Source of the DNA: Actinospica robiniae DSM 44927
Lineage (GTDB): Bacteria > Actinomycetota > Actinomycetes > Streptomycetales > Catenulisporaceae
Assembly: GCF_000504285.1 (NCBI RefSeq)
Contig: NZ_KI632511.1
Coordinates: 4,027,372-4,091,371, forward strand
Reading direction: 5' to 3'
DNA length: 64,000 bases
Shown: in pieces, positions 25,401 to 33,515 of the stretch
How the letters are laid out: each line of letters begins with the position of its first letter
Numbering within the stretch: the stretch's first letter is position 1
The notes under the pieces: generated by a model
Databases searched by the model: none
The model's input: the letters and a program-made list of their open reading frames with translations, nothing else
Told to the model about the DNA's origin: nothing
Program-made: the position numbers and the translations under genes

Positions 25401-25688
25401 CTGAACCTGACAGCGGCCAACCACGTGGTGCACGTGGACCGGTGGTGGAACCCGGCGGTGGAGAACCAGGCGACCGACCGGGCGTTCCGGATCGGCCAGC
25501 GGCGCAACGTGCAGGTGCGCAAGCTGATGTGCGCCGGCACGCTGGAGGAGCGGATCGACCGGGTGATCGAGGACAAGAAGGGCCTGGCCGAGCGGATCGT
25601 GGGCACCGGCGAGGGCTGGCTGACCGAGCTCTCGGTCAACCAGCTGCGCGACCTGGTGCTGCTCTCGGGCGACGCGGTCTCGGAATGA
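22470..25688 (+). CDS. SNF2-family DNA-dependent ATPase/helicase (DEAD/DEAH superfamily 2)
   Basis: This remodeller-type translocase has about 1072 aa. The N-terminal half is the bacterial SNF2-associated domain. The ATPase has motif I ADDMGLGKTVQVLAVL (about 616-631), motif II LDEAQAIKN (DEAQ box, about 719) and motif III SGTPVENRL. The helicase C-terminal lobe has LKAGGVGLNLTAANHVVHVD and motif VI TDRAFRIGQRR (about 1000). ATG 22470 follows AGGCGAGCG and fits the family start MYVLHA. The next gene encodes a SWIM protein. This pair recurs in actinomycetes, and a role in DNA repair or nucleoid remodelling is inferred. Confidence 0.93.
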   Translation: MYVLHALFSEAGSWELWAEDSRRDRHAPPARKGPKGAPSPAARHPFAAEPAELARVLAGAGPAVADSLTGADVRGAVPLALPSGARGPVPSERLARLATSAAPSGSADAPKLRAWIVPTLVLDPAAGAGLLDALGEDDVLAVYDEDGTERELPLDPTVRYAHAVATFAGALVGRGALRPTLGYDPEAEGYFAGWVPDYTLETAAHRRSLVAAMPPSFRCQLLNDSLDGRRAGEVFDGALEALVDAYATAAFTGPHGLHGEPLAPPLRGSRPTVERLWLDALTSAKSRRLDSELLSPDAADELIDLLEAWTSAPQDEAGPVRTCFRLRDPGQQEHDVEDWTVELLLASTQDPSLLATAPEVWHRSGAARVLRQSGVDPQQALLQGLGRAARYFPELDEALRQPRPVSVSLTAGQALNFLRRVAPALRERGFGVLLPPWWAGRRKRISLTLHTDSTSPQPGAAELDAKFGLKELVEYRWQAAIGATELTEAEFLELAAAKSDLVKLRGEWVEVDTARLAAAAEAVGRHQSGTMTAAEVLNRAMHGLDQQRLPRSLRDQPLEVKVSSTGWLGDLLAGTAEQRYAMAGTPRGLKATLRPYQRRGVGWLTFMDGLGLGAILADDMGLGKTVQVLAVLEQERAEAGRRRIEPTLLVCPMSLVANWQREAERFTPRLRVHVHHGSERLSGTEFHDAVRGVHLVVTTYALALRDRAQLSEVEWRRIVLDEAQAIKNAATKQAKAVRSLRAPRRIALSGTPVENRLADLWSLMEFANPGLLGTAEQFKDRFARPIERGNEGAEAAEARLRQATSSFILRRVKTDPAIISDLPEKVEMKVVCNLTREQASLYQSTVDQMLAAIQGSKEGIAKKGMVLAMLTRLKQICDHPALFLKDGSRLAGRSGKLARVEELCDEVLAAGEKALLFTQYAEFGGMLQAHLSERFGRPVSFLHGGVGKPARDAMVRAFEEADGPPLFVLSLKAGGVGLNLTAANHVVHVDRWWNPAVENQATDRAFRIGQRRNVQVRKLMCAGTLEERIDRVIEDKKGLAERIVGTGEGWLTELSVNQLRDLVLLSGDAVSE

Positions 25689-25743
25689 AGTACGGATTGC
25701 AGCGCGGAATGAACTGCGGACGCGGGCGGACGGAGGTGCGCGG

Positions 25744-26529
25744 ATGACGGCGACCCAGGGCGGTGCGGGACCGGTCTCACACCGCTGGTCGAAGCGGCTG
25801 ATCATGGTGCTGGAGGGGTTCAGCGACCGGGAGCGGCTGCACCGCGGCCGCACCTACGCGGCCAGCGGGGACGTGGAGGACCTCGACGTGCGGCCGGGCG
25901 AGGTCTACGCCAGCGTGCGCGGCACCAGGCGGCGGCCCTACAGCGTGACCATCCGGATCAGCGTGCTGACACCTGATCAGTGGTCCCGGGTGGAGCGGAT
26001 GATGGCCGCCCGCACCGACCTCTACACCCCGCTGCTCGAGGGCCGGATGCCAGAACACGTGGAGGACGTCTTCCACGACACCGGCCTCTCGCTCTACCCG
26101 AGCCGGCGCGAGTTCGACGCCGACTGCACCTGCCCCGACCTGGTGCGCCCGTGCAAGCACATCGCGGCCACCTGCTACGTGCTGGCCGACCGCCTCGACC
26201 AGGACCCGTTCGACCTGATGCTCTGGCGCGGCCGGCGCAAGATCGACCTGCAGCGCCGGCTCGAGTCGCTGCGGGACGAGCAGTCCTGGGAGCAGTCCGA
26301 GACCGCCCCCGAGCCGGAGGACGTGCCGCTGGCGGAGGCGCTCGGCGGGTTCTGGTCCGGGACGCAGCCGCTGCCGGCGCTGCCCGCCGCCCCGGAGGAG
26401 GCGCGGCCCGGCGCGATCCTGGACCGGCTCGGGCCGCTCGGCGTCGGCGTCTCGGGCGAGGGCGGCCGGGGCGAGCCGGACCTGACCGACCTGCTGCGCC
26501 CGGCGTACGACGCGCTGGCCCGCGGCTGA
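25744..26529 (+). CDS. SWIM zinc-finger protein, partner of the SNF2 helicase
   Basis: The zinc motif DCTCPDLVRPCKHIAATCYVL (C-x-C ... C-x-H, about residues 125-145) is a SWIM finger, usually a nucleic-acid or protein-binding module. The N-terminus (SKRLIMVLEGFSDRERLHRG) matches the family. The start is ATG 25744 with GGAGG (25732-25736) 7 nt upstream. The gene starts 55 bp after the helicase stop and is almost certainly cotranscribed with it. The C-terminal third is acidic and proline-rich. 261 aa. Confidence 0.87.
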   Translation: MTATQGGAGPVSHRWSKRLIMVLEGFSDRERLHRGRTYAASGDVEDLDVRPGEVYASVRGTRRRPYSVTIRISVLTPDQWSRVERMMAARTDLYTPLLEGRMPEHVEDVFHDTGLSLYPSRREFDADCTCPDLVRPCKHIAATCYVLADRLDQDPFDLMLWRGRRKIDLQRRLESLRDEQSWEQSETAPEPEDVPLAEALGGFWSGTQPLPALPAAPEEARPGAILDRLGPLGVGVSGEGGRGEPDLTDLLRPAYDALARG

Positions 26530-26547
26530 GGCTGAGGCTGAGGCTGA
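26524..26547 (+). repeat. (GGCTGA)x4 hexamer array at the SWIM gene stop
   Basis: Four exact GGCTGA units run from the stop codon of the SWIM gene onward. Each unit contains a TGA in the gene's frame, giving serial stops. Likely slippage-derived. Confidence 0.7.
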
Positions 26548-26625
26548 GGGCAGACCGAGAACCACGAGCCGGGGCAGGGCCGGAAGGCGGGGCCGCGACG
26601 CCTGGCGTGGCCTGGGGCGAGCTGC

Positions 26626-26638
26626 TAATTTCGCCGGG
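26626..26638 (+). promoter_or_regulatory. Leaderless-type -10 (TAATTT)
   Basis: TAATTT (26626-26631) lies 6 nt before GTG 26638. It is the only AT-rich patch in a very GC-rich interval. Confidence 0.5.
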
Positions 26639-26982
26639 TGACCTCGAAGCCGAAGCAGCCGCACGCGCAGGCGCACATCGACGAGTTGCAGTCGTGGGCG
26701 GCGAGGGAGAACCGGACCGGCGCCCGGCCCGTGCCCGACCCGGCCGACACCGCGATGACGTTCTCCGTCGCCGCGCCGGCGCGCGACAACGGCCGCGTGG
26801 CGGAACGGACCCCGGCCCCGTGGGGCGGATCGCTGCTGCCCAAGGTGCTGATGGTGGCCGGGCTGGGCATCGTCGGCTACGTGGTGTACTCCTTCATCGT
26901 CGGCCTGCTGATGATGCTGGTGCTGGTGGCGGGCGCGGCCGCCGTGGCCTACCTGCTCTTCCGGTTCGCGCGCCGGCACTGA
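26638..26982 (+). CDS. Small membrane protein, function unknown
   Basis: This is a 114-aa protein. The first 65 residues are polar with a region rich in Ala/Pro/Arg. Then come two closely spaced hydrophobic segments, VLMVAGLGIVGYVVYSFIVG and LLMMLVLVAGAAAVAYLLF (about 72-108), and a short basic end RFARRH. It probably sits in the inner membrane with the long N-terminus in the cytoplasm. Codon bias supports it as a real gene. I do not recognise the family. Confidence 0.65.
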   Translation: MTSKPKQPHAQAHIDELQSWAARENRTGARPVPDPADTAMTFSVAAPARDNGRVAERTPAPWGGSLLPKVLMVAGLGIVGYVVYSFIVGLLMMLVLVAGAAAVAYLLFRFARRH

Positions 26983-27036
26983 CGGCGGGACCCGGCGAGG
27001 GCGGTCGACCGGCCGACCTGCTGACGCGCGGGTGGA

Positions 27037-27522
27037 TCAGGACAATGCCTTGGCTTGGATCAGCTCGGCGACGAGGCTGATCGCCTCGGTGCGGCCGGCG
27101 GACTCCGCCGCGTCGCGCAGCTCGGAGAGCTTGTCGACCACGTCGTGCACGTCGGTGTCCTGATGAGCGGCCTCGTCCAGGTCGAGTACGACCACTGATT
27201 CGTCGGCGTAGTGCACCCGGCCGTCCCGGAAGACCACCAGGGCCTTGCTGCCCGCCGCCGACTTGGCCGAGCGGGGCGCGCTCTTGCGCTTCTTCACCTT
27301 GGCCGCCGGCTCGGGTTCGGGCTCAGGCTCCGGCCCCGATTCCGGCTCGGTTGTCGGCTCCGGCTCGGCGCCGCGCTGCTCCGGAACCTCGGGCTCGGCC
27401 GCGTCCTCAGGCTCCGCCGCGGCTTCCGCTTCCGCCTCCGGCTCCGGCTCCACCGACACCGAGGCCGAGGTCCCGTTCGGGACCTCGGCCTCGGCTGCGT
27501 TCTGACTGCTCATCACGTCCAT
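27037..27522 (-). CDS. Acidic Glu/Pro-rich protein, function unknown
   Basis: Residues 10-75 are a low-complexity acidic region of Glu-Pro-Ala repeats, followed by a basic patch KVKKRKSAPRSAKSAAG. A compact C-terminal domain (about 93-161) begins ALVVFRDGRVHYADESVVVL and ends in two helices. The acidic then basic layout suggests a partner-binding protein. It lies 33 bp downstream of the flotillin gene on the same strand, so it may belong to that operon. Family not recognised. Confidence 0.6.
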   Translation of the reverse strand: MDVMSSQNAAEAEVPNGTSASVSVEPEPEAEAEAAAEPEDAAEPEVPEQRGAEPEPTTEPESGPEPEPEPEPAAKVKKRKSAPRSAKSAAGSKALVVFRDGRVHYADESVVVLDLDEAAHQDTDVHDVVDKLSELRDAAESAGRTEAISLVAELIQAKALS

Positions 27523-27555
27523 GCCCGGACCAACGAACGAGGTCCGGGCCGGTTA

Positions 27556-28695
27556 CTACGCCCGGTCGTCCTCGATCCGGACCCGCTCGACCTCGGCGCC
27601 GGTGCCGTTCTGCTCGATGGTCTGGCCGAGGCCCGACTTGACCGAGTCCAGAATGGTAAGGCCCTGGCTCACCAGGCCGGCCGCGATCTGGCCGAGGCCG
27701 TCCGCGCCGTTGAGCACGTTGATGTTCGCGCCCTGCAGGCCGTTGGCGGCCTCGCGGACGATCTGCGGCAGCTGGTCGATGATCATCTTGTCCAGCGCGA
27801 CCCGGCCGTTCGAGGCGGCCGCCTCGGCCTGGATCCGCATCCGGTCCGCCTCGGCCTGGGCCAGCACCTTGATGCGCGCGGCCTCCGCCTCGGCGGGCTT
27901 GACCACCTCGGCCACCAGTTGCTGCTGGCGCAGCTCGGCGGCCCGCTGGGCCAGCTCGGTCTGCGCCGCGAGCACCTGCTGGGTGGCCTGGGCCTGGGCC
28001 AGCGGGCCGGCCTGCGCCGCCTCCGCCTGCGCCTTGTCTATCTGCGCCTTGTACTCGGCCTGGACCACGGCGGTCTGCCGGGCGTACTCGGCCCGCTGCC
28101 GCTCGGCGTCCTGCTCCGCCATGGACGAGGCCCGGGTCGCCTCGGCCTGCGCGACCTGCGCCTGCCGCCGGATCTCGGCCTTGTGCGGCGCGCTCATCGC
28201 CTCGATGTAGCCGCTGCCCATGTCGTCGATCGACTGGATCTGCAGCGAGTCCACCAGCAGGCCGATCTTCGCCATCTCCGCCTTCGAGGTGTCGAGCACC
28301 TCCTCGGCCAGCTTCTGCCGCTCGGTGATGATCTCCTCGACCGTCATCGAGCCGATGATCGAGCGCAGGTGGCCGGCGAAGATCCGCCCGGTCAGGATGC
28401 TCATCTGGCTCTGGTCCGAGAGGAACCGCTGGCCCGCGTTGACCACCGACTCCGGGTCGTTGCCCACCTTGAACGCGATCACCGCCTTGACCTGCAACGG
28501 GATCGCCTGCTTGGTGACGCAGGTCTCCGAGACCTCCGCCTCGCACATGGCCAGGGTCAGGAACCTGACCTTGCGGAAGACCGGCAGCACATAGGTGCCG
28601 TGCCCGGTCACCACCCGGAACGGTGCTCCGCCCTGCCGCCTCCCGCCAGAGATCAGCATCGCCTGGTCAGGGGCCGGCACCTTGTAGAACAACAT
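27556..28695 (-). CDS. Flotillin-like SPFH domain protein
   Basis: This 379-aa protein has an SPFH domain at about 1-180 (DQAMLISGGRRQGGAPFRVV, then IPLQVKAVIAFKVGNDPES). A long Ala/Gln/Glu coiled coil follows (about 180-310, e.g. AQAQATQQVLAAQTELAQRA), with a C-terminal oligomerisation-like segment ending ERVRIEDDRA. Flotillins scaffold membrane microdomains. The gene just upstream encodes an NfeD-like OB-fold protein, the usual partner of prokaryotic flotillins, which supports the call. Confidence 0.9.
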   Translation of the reverse strand: MLFYKVPAPDQAMLISGGRRQGGAPFRVVTGHGTYVLPVFRKVRFLTLAMCEAEVSETCVTKQAIPLQVKAVIAFKVGNDPESVVNAGQRFLSDQSQMSILTGRIFAGHLRSIIGSMTVEEIITERQKLAEEVLDTSKAEMAKIGLLVDSLQIQSIDDMGSGYIEAMSAPHKAEIRRQAQVAQAEATRASSMAEQDAERQRAEYARQTAVVQAEYKAQIDKAQAEAAQAGPLAQAQATQQVLAAQTELAQRAAELRQQQLVAEVVKPAEAEAARIKVLAQAEADRMRIQAEAAASNGRVALDKMIIDQLPQIVREAANGLQGANINVLNGADGLGQIAAGLVSQGLTILDSVKSGLGQTIEQNGTGAEVERVRIEDDRA

Positions 28696-28751
28696 GGTCG
28701 TCTCCGCCTACCTTCCGTCTTCCTCAACGCCGCGCTCCGGCTGCCGCCCGA

Positions 28752-29006
28752 TCACGGCGCCACCCCTCCGGGAACCTCGAGCGGATCTTCCGGCCAGGGT
28801 ACGACGTCCACCTCGCGCGGACCCCGTTTGGTGACCGCGAGCACCTGCGTCCCGCGTGGCAGGGCGTGTTCGGACCAGGCGATATAGGCCTCGGTCCCCC
28901 CGCTCACCCGCAACAGCGCCTCGCCGGGACCGCTCGCTCCGCGGGTGCCGATCGTGAGCACGCCGATCGCACCCAGAGCCGGCTCCTCGTGCACCGCCAG
29001 CCACAC
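28752..29006 (-). CDS. NfeD-like OB-fold protein
   Basis: This short 84-aa product (GTG start) has the pattern of the NfeD C-terminal OB domain: GAIGVLTIGTRGASGPGEAL, then a strand with EAYIAWSEHALPRGTQVLAV and a final strand VDVVPW. No transmembrane helices are present, unlike full NfeD. It is 56 bp upstream of the flotillin gene in the same direction. The call rests on pattern and context. Confidence 0.65.
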   Translation of the reverse strand: MWLAVHEEPALGAIGVLTIGTRGASGPGEALLRVSGGTEAYIAWSEHALPRGTQVLAVTKRGPREVDVVPWPEDPLEVPGGVAP

Positions 29007-29199
29007 CCCTCACCCGTCGATCCAGGACGTCATCCGGACATCCACCCGTAACCGTACTCCTCGCCGACCGGGCCGGACAGGGGGGACGCGCGGCGCCGCG
29101 GGCAGCGGACCTGGGGCGTCGCCGAACGGATTTCCACCGCCGCAACCGGTAAGGGACAATCGTGATCTCCACCCCTTCATCCGCCCGGGAGACGCCCGC

Positions 29200-30432
29200 A
29201 TGGCCCTGTCCGCCGAGTCCTTCGACGCGCTCGAGCCGGCCGCCGCACGCGCGCCGGCCGCGCAGCCGATCGTGCTGCTCGGCACGCTCAGCGCGCTGGC
29301 CGCGCTCTCGCTGGACATGTACGTGCCGGGGCTGCCCGCCCTCGCCGCCGACCTCGGCACCACCGCGTCGGCGGCGCAGCTCACCCTCACCGCCTGCCTG
29401 ATCGGCCTCGCCCTCGGGCAGCTGCTAGCCGGGCCGCTGAGCGACGCGCGGGGACGGCGGCGGCCGGTGCTCACCGGGATGGCCCTGTACACGGCGGCCT
29501 CGGTGCTGTGCGCGCTGGCGCCCTCGATCTGGCTGCTGGTGCCGCTGCGGCTGGTGCAGGGCGCGGCCGGCGGGACCGCCATGGTGGTGGCCACGGCCGC
29601 GGTGCGCGACCGGGGCGAGGACGGCACCGGCACGGCCCGGCTGTTCGCGGCGCTGATGGTGGTCAACGGGCTCGCGCCGATCCTCGCGCCGGTGGTGGGC
29701 GGGCAGCTGCTGCACGTCACCGACTGGCGCGGGGTGTTCCTGGTGCTCGGCGGCGTGGGCGCGGTGCTGCTGGCGGCCTCGGCGCTGTGGTTCGGCGAGT
29801 CGCTGCCGGCCGAGCGGCGCCGGCGCGGGCTGGGGCCGCGCGCGCTGCTTCCGGTCTACCGCAGGGTGCTGGCGGACCGGGTTTTCCTGGGCTGCCTGCT
29901 CGGCAACGGCCTGGCCTTGGGCGCGATGTTCGGCTACATCTCCGGCTCCCCGTTCGTGCTCCAGGACATCCACGGCCTCACGGCGCAGCAGTACAGCCTG
30001 GTGTTCGCTTCCAACGGCGCCGGAATCGTGCTCGGCAGCCAGCTCAGCCGGATCCTGGTCGGCCGGTTCGGAGCCAGGGCCCTGATGCTGGCCGGGCTGT
30101 GCGGGACCGCGGCCGGCGGCGCCGGGGTGTGGGCCGCGGCGGTCACCGGCGCGGGGCTGCCGGTGCTGCTGCCGCTGCTGTTCGTGAACGTGGGCTGCCT
30201 CGGCCTGGTGCTGCCCAACGCCGGGGCGCTGGGCCTGGCCGCGCACGGCGACGCGGCCGGCGCGGCCGCCTCGCTGCTCGGGCCCACCCCGTACATCGTG
30301 GGCGCGTTGGCCTCTCCGCTCGTAGGCTTGGGCGGACGGCACGACGCGGCGCCGATGGGCGCGGTGATCGCGCTGTTCGACGCCGCCGCTCTGGGCGCGT
30401 TCGCGGTACTCGGCAGGAAGGCGAAGCAGTGA
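29200..30432 (+). CDS. MFS multidrug exporter, Bcr/CflA subfamily
   Basis: This is a 12-helix drug/H+ antiporter of about 410 aa. TM1 holds the subfamily pattern LSLDMYVPGLPALAADLGTT. The loop 2-3 motif is GPLSDARGRRRPVLTG (about 77-92) and TM4-5 has LRLVQGAAGGTAMVVATAAV. ATG 29200 (MALSAESFDA) is preferred over upstream codons that lie over the NfeD-like gene in the opposite strand. It is coupled to the NAD(P)-binding gene, whose GTG/ATG start overlaps or abuts its stop. Confidence 0.9.
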   Translation: MALSAESFDALEPAAARAPAAQPIVLLGTLSALAALSLDMYVPGLPALAADLGTTASAAQLTLTACLIGLALGQLLAGPLSDARGRRRPVLTGMALYTAASVLCALAPSIWLLVPLRLVQGAAGGTAMVVATAAVRDRGEDGTGTARLFAALMVVNGLAPILAPVVGGQLLHVTDWRGVFLVLGGVGAVLLAASALWFGESLPAERRRRGLGPRALLPVYRRVLADRVFLGCLLGNGLALGAMFGYISGSPFVLQDIHGLTAQQYSLVFASNGAGIVLGSQLSRILVGRFGARALMLAGLCGTAAGGAGVWAAAVTGAGLPVLLPLLFVNVGCLGLVLPNAGALGLAAHGDAAGAAASLLGPTPYIVGALASPLVGLGGRHDAAPMGAVIALFDAAALGAFAVLGRKAKQ

Positions 30433-30434
30433 CC

Positions 30435-31088
30435 ATGGCGAAGATCGTGCTGTTCGGTGCCAGCGGGATGATCGGGAGCAGGGCGCTGGCCGAGGCGCTG
30501 GAGCGCGGGCACGAGGTGACCGCCGTGGTGCGCGATCCGACCCGGGTGACCGCCGCCCATCCGAACCTGGCCGTGGTGGCCGGCGACGTGACCGACCCGG
30601 CCACCGTCGCCCGGCTGGCCGAGGGCGCCGACGTGGTGGTCAGCGCGGTCTCCCAGCGCGGCCCCGGCGTGGACCAGACGGCCGCGTACGACGCGGTCGC
30701 GCGCGGCCTGGTCGAGGGCCTGCGCGCGCTCGACGGCCACACGCCGCGGCTGATCGTGGTGGGCGGCGCGGGCACGCTCGAGGTGGCGCCCGGGCAGCGG
30801 CTGGTGGACCAGCCCGGCTTCCCGGACGGCTACAAGCCCGAGGCGCTGGCGCACGGCGAGGTGCTCGCGAAGCTGCGCGGGGTGACCGACGTGAAGTGGG
30901 CCTACCTCAGCCCGGCCGCGGAGATCGCGCCGGGCGAGCGCACCGGCAGCTTCCGCGTCGGCGGGGACGCGCTGATGAGCGACGCGGAGGGCAAGAGCTT
31001 CATCACCGCCGAGGACTACGCCATCGCGCTGATCGACGAGGCGGAGTCGGGCAAGCACGTCGGCGAGCGCTTCAGCGTCGCCTACTGA
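30435..31088 (+). CDS. NAD(P)-binding Rossmann protein (NmrA/SDR-a5-like)
   Basis: The N-terminal dinucleotide motif is VLFGASGMIGSRALAEAL (about 5-22), followed by the acidic/basic strand end TAVVRDPTRV and DVVVSAVSQRG. The mid-region RLIVVGGAGTLEVAPGQRLV and the C-terminal SFITAEDYAIALIDE are typical of the small atypical SDRs annotated as NAD(P)H-binding. The start could be GTG 30429 (overlapping the exporter stop as GTGA) or ATG 30435. 217 aa from the ATG. Confidence 0.85.
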   Translation: MAKIVLFGASGMIGSRALAEALERGHEVTAVVRDPTRVTAAHPNLAVVAGDVTDPATVARLAEGADVVVSAVSQRGPGVDQTAAYDAVARGLVEGLRALDGHTPRLIVVGGAGTLEVAPGQRLVDQPGFPDGYKPEALAHGEVLAKLRGVTDVKWAYLSPAAEIAPGERTGSFRVGGDALMSDAEGKSFITAEDYAIALIDEAESGKHVGERFSVAY

Positions 31089-31135
31089 GCGTACTGAGTC
31101 CGGGTCGGAGCCGAGCCCGGGCCCGAGCCGAAGCC

Positions 31136-31163
31136 CGAGCCGCCGGACCGCATCGGCGGCTCG
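31136..31163. terminator. Bidirectional hairpin between convergent genes
   Basis: CGAGCCGCCG (31136-31145) pairs perfectly with CGGCGGCTCG (31154-31163) over an 8-nt loop. It lies between the NAD(P)-binding gene (plus) and der (minus), so it can serve both. Confidence 0.65.
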
Positions 31164-31183
31164 GCGACTCGAGACCTGACGGA

Positions 31184-32641
31184 CTACTTCTTGGCGCGCG
31201 CGCCGCGCTTCTCCCGCACCCGCACCGAGATCTCGATCGGGGTGCCGACGAAGCCGAACTCCTCGCGCAGCCGGCGCTCGATGAACCGGCGGTAGCCCGC
31301 CTCCAGGAAGCCGGAGGCGAACAGGACGAAGCGCGGCGGCTTGGCCGAGGGCTGGGTGCCGAACAGGATGCGCGGCTGCTTGCCGCCGCGCACCGGGTGC
31401 GGGTGCTCGGCCACGAGGGTGCCGAGGAAGGCGTTGAGCTTGCCGGTGGCGATGCGGGTCTCCCAGCCGCCGAGCGCGGCCTCGATCGCCGGGACCAGCT
31501 TGTCCACGTGCCGGCCGGTGGTGGCGGAGATGTTCACCCGCGGCGCCCACTGCACCTGGACCAGCTCCTGCTCGATCTCGCGCTCGAGGTAGTAGCGGCG
31601 CTCGTCGTCCAGGGTGTCCCACTTGTTGTAGGCGATCACCAGCGCGCGGCCGGCCTCGGAGACCTTCGAGATGATCCGCAGGTCCTGCTCGGCCAGCGAC
31701 TCGCTCACGTCCACCAGCACGACCGCGACCTCGGCCTTCTCGATCGCGGCGGCGGTGCGCAGGGAGGCGTAGTAGTCGGCGCCGTAGGTCTGGTGCACGC
31801 GGCGGCGGATGCCTGCGGTGTCGACGAAGCGCCAGGTGCGCCCGCCGAGCTCGACCAGCTCGTCCACCGGGTCGCGGGTGGTGCCGGCCAGCGAGTCGAC
31901 CACCACGCGCTCCTCCCCGGCCAGCCGGTTGAGCAGCGAGGACTTGCCCACGTTGGGCTTGCCGACGAGGGCGACCCGGCGCGGGCCGCCGAGCGGGGTG
32001 CCCAGCCGTTCGGCCGGCGGGCGCTCCGGCAGCGCGTCGAAGATCGCGTCGAGCAGGTCGCCCGAGCCGCGGCCGTGCATGGCCGAGACCGGGTGCGGCT
32101 CGCCCAGGCCGAGCGACCACAGCGCGGCCGCCTCGGCCTCCAGCTGCGGGTTGTCTGCCTTGTTGGCCACCAGCACGACCGGCTTCTTACCGCGTCGCAG
32201 CACCCGGACGAAGGCCTCGTCGGTGTCGGTCAGGCCGACCGTGGTGTCCACCACGAAGACCACCGCGTCGGCGAGCTCGACCGCGATCTCGGCCTGCTCG
32301 GCCACCCGCTTGTCCAGCCCGGCGACGTCCACCTCCCAGCCGCCGGTGTCCACCACGACGAACTGCCGGCCGGACCAGTTGGCCTCGTAGTACACCCGGT
32401 CCCGGGTGACGCCGGGCACGTCCTGCACGACCGCCTCGCGGCGGCCCAGGATCCGGTTGACCAGGGTGGACTTGCCCACGTTGGGGCGGCCGACGATGGC
32501 CAGCACCGGCAGCGGACCGCTGGCGCCGGCGAGCTCGGCCTCGGTGGCGCCGGACAGGTCCAGCGGCTCGGCGTTGCCGAATTCGTCGACGAACTCGCTC
32601 GGGTCGAACGGAGCGTCGAACGCGAACTCTTCGTCGTACAT
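31184..32641 (-). CDS. der: Ribosome-assembly GTPase Der (EngA)
   Basis: Two tandem Era-like GTPase domains are visible: G1 [13 protein letters not shown] (about 50-62) with NKAD at about 160, and G1 [13 protein letters not shown] (about 230-242) with NKWD at about 340. The C-terminal KH-like domain carries [20 protein letters not shown]. The N-terminal 45 residues are acidic, as in other actinobacterial Der proteins. Der is needed for 50S subunit maturation. It is the last gene of the minus-strand block aroH-tyrA-cmk-der. Confidence 0.97.
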   Translation of the reverse strand: MYDEEFAFDAPFDPSEFVDEFGNAEPLDLSGATEAELAGASGPLPVLAIVGRPNVGKSTLVNRILGRREAVVQDVPGVTRDRVYYEANWSGRQFVVVDTGGWEVDVAGLDKRVAEQAEIAVELADAVVFVVDTTVGLTDTDEAFVRVLRRGKKPVVLVANKADNPQLEAEAAALWSLGLGEPHPVSAMHGRGSGDLLDAIFDALPERPPAERLGTPLGGPRRVALVGKPNVGKSSLLNRLAGEERVVVDSLAGTTRDPVDELVELGGRTWRFVDTAGIRRRVHQTYGADYYASLRTAAAIEKAEVAVVLVDVSESLAEQDLRIISKVSEAGRALVIAYNKWDTLDDERRYYLEREIEQELVQVQWAPRVNISATTGRHVDKLVPAIEAALGGWETRIATGKLNAFLGTLVAEHPHPVRGGKQPRILFGTQPSAKPPRFVLFASGFLEAGYRRFIERRLREEFGFVGTPIEISVRVREKRGARAKK

Positions 32642-32766
32642 GCGGTTGGGATCCTCACCGGGCCGGGATGGCTAACCCCTCCATTGTGCCTGCTGCCGGA
32701 CACCGCCTCGGCACGCGGCCGGATCGGCCCAGCTCAGCGCGGGATCAGCGGGCGGCCGACACCGGT

Positions 32767-33495
32767 TCAGCGCCCTTTGGCGAGCCCGACGATCTCCTCG
32801 ACGACCTCGTCCAGGGTCAGATGGGTGCCGTCGACCACCACCGCGCCGGGCGCCGCGTCGAGCGGGCGGGTGGTCTTGGCGTCCTCGGCGTCGCGCCGGG
32901 CCAGCTCGGCCAGGGTCACCGCGGCCTCCCGGCCCCGGCCCGCGCCGGCGTGCTCGGCCTCGCGCCGGGCGGCGCGCACCGCCTGATCCGCCGTCAGATA
33001 CACCTTGGTGGGGGCGATCGGCCACACGACCTCGGCGATGTCCCGGCCCTCCACCACGATCCCCGGGCCCTCGGCCACGGCCGAGCGCACGCACTCGCGC
33101 TGGGCCTCGATCAGCCGGGTGCGCACCGCGTGCACCCCGGCCACCTTGGAGACCGCCGCGTCCACCTCGGCCGAGCGGATCTCGTCCACCAGCACCCGGC
33201 CGTCCACGGTGATGCCGTACCCGTCCGGGTCGGTGGCCGAGGCCAGCTGCGGCAGCAGGCTGGCCGCGGCCACCGCGTCGGCGTCGGTCGTCTCCACCCC
33301 GTGCTCGAGCATCCACCAGGTCAGCGCCCGGTACTGGGCGCCGGTGTCGAGGTAGCGCAGCCCGAGCCGCCGGGCCACACCGCGCGAGGTGCTCGACTTG
33401 CCCGAGCCCGATGGTCCGTCGATGGCGATCACGATCCCGCCGCCGCGCTCGTCCTGTGAAGGCGACACGCCTACTCCTCGCTGTCCTGCGTCCAT
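32767..33495 (-). CDS. cmk: Cytidylate kinase
   Basis: This enzyme phosphorylates CMP and dCMP with ATP. The P-loop is AIDGPSGSGKSSTSRGVA (about 23-40), followed by YLDTGAQYRALTWW and the CMP-binding VVEGRDIAEVVWP (about 145-157). ATG 33495 (MDAGQRGVGV) is taken as start; a short N-terminal extension precedes the P-loop strand. Gene order der-cmk-tyrA is conserved in actinomycetes, although plsC, often found between cmk and der, is absent here. Confidence 0.95.
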   Translation of the reverse strand: MDAGQRGVGVSPSQDERGGGIVIAIDGPSGSGKSSTSRGVARRLGLRYLDTGAQYRALTWWMLEHGVETTDADAVAAASLLPQLASATDPDGYGITVDGRVLVDEIRSAEVDAAVSKVAGVHAVRTRLIEAQRECVRSAVAEGPGIVVEGRDIAEVVWPIAPTKVYLTADQAVRAARREAEHAGAGRGREAAVTLAELARRDAEDAKTTRPLDAAPGAVVVDGTHLTLDEVVEEIVGLAKGR

Positions 33496-33515
33496 TTCTC
33501 CGCCCACGATCACGC

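Noticed and set aside
22668-25853. A 1061-codon minus-strand open frame over the SNF2 gene
   Set aside because: It is the mirror frame of a strongly GC3-biased gene, rich in Arg, Gly, His and Leu with no domain pattern. The plus frame has all helicase motifs.
29934-32120. A 728-codon minus-strand open frame spanning der and the exporter
   Set aside because: Its N-terminal part is a shadow frame of der and the rest is antisense to two plus-strand genes. It has no start signal or conserved domain.
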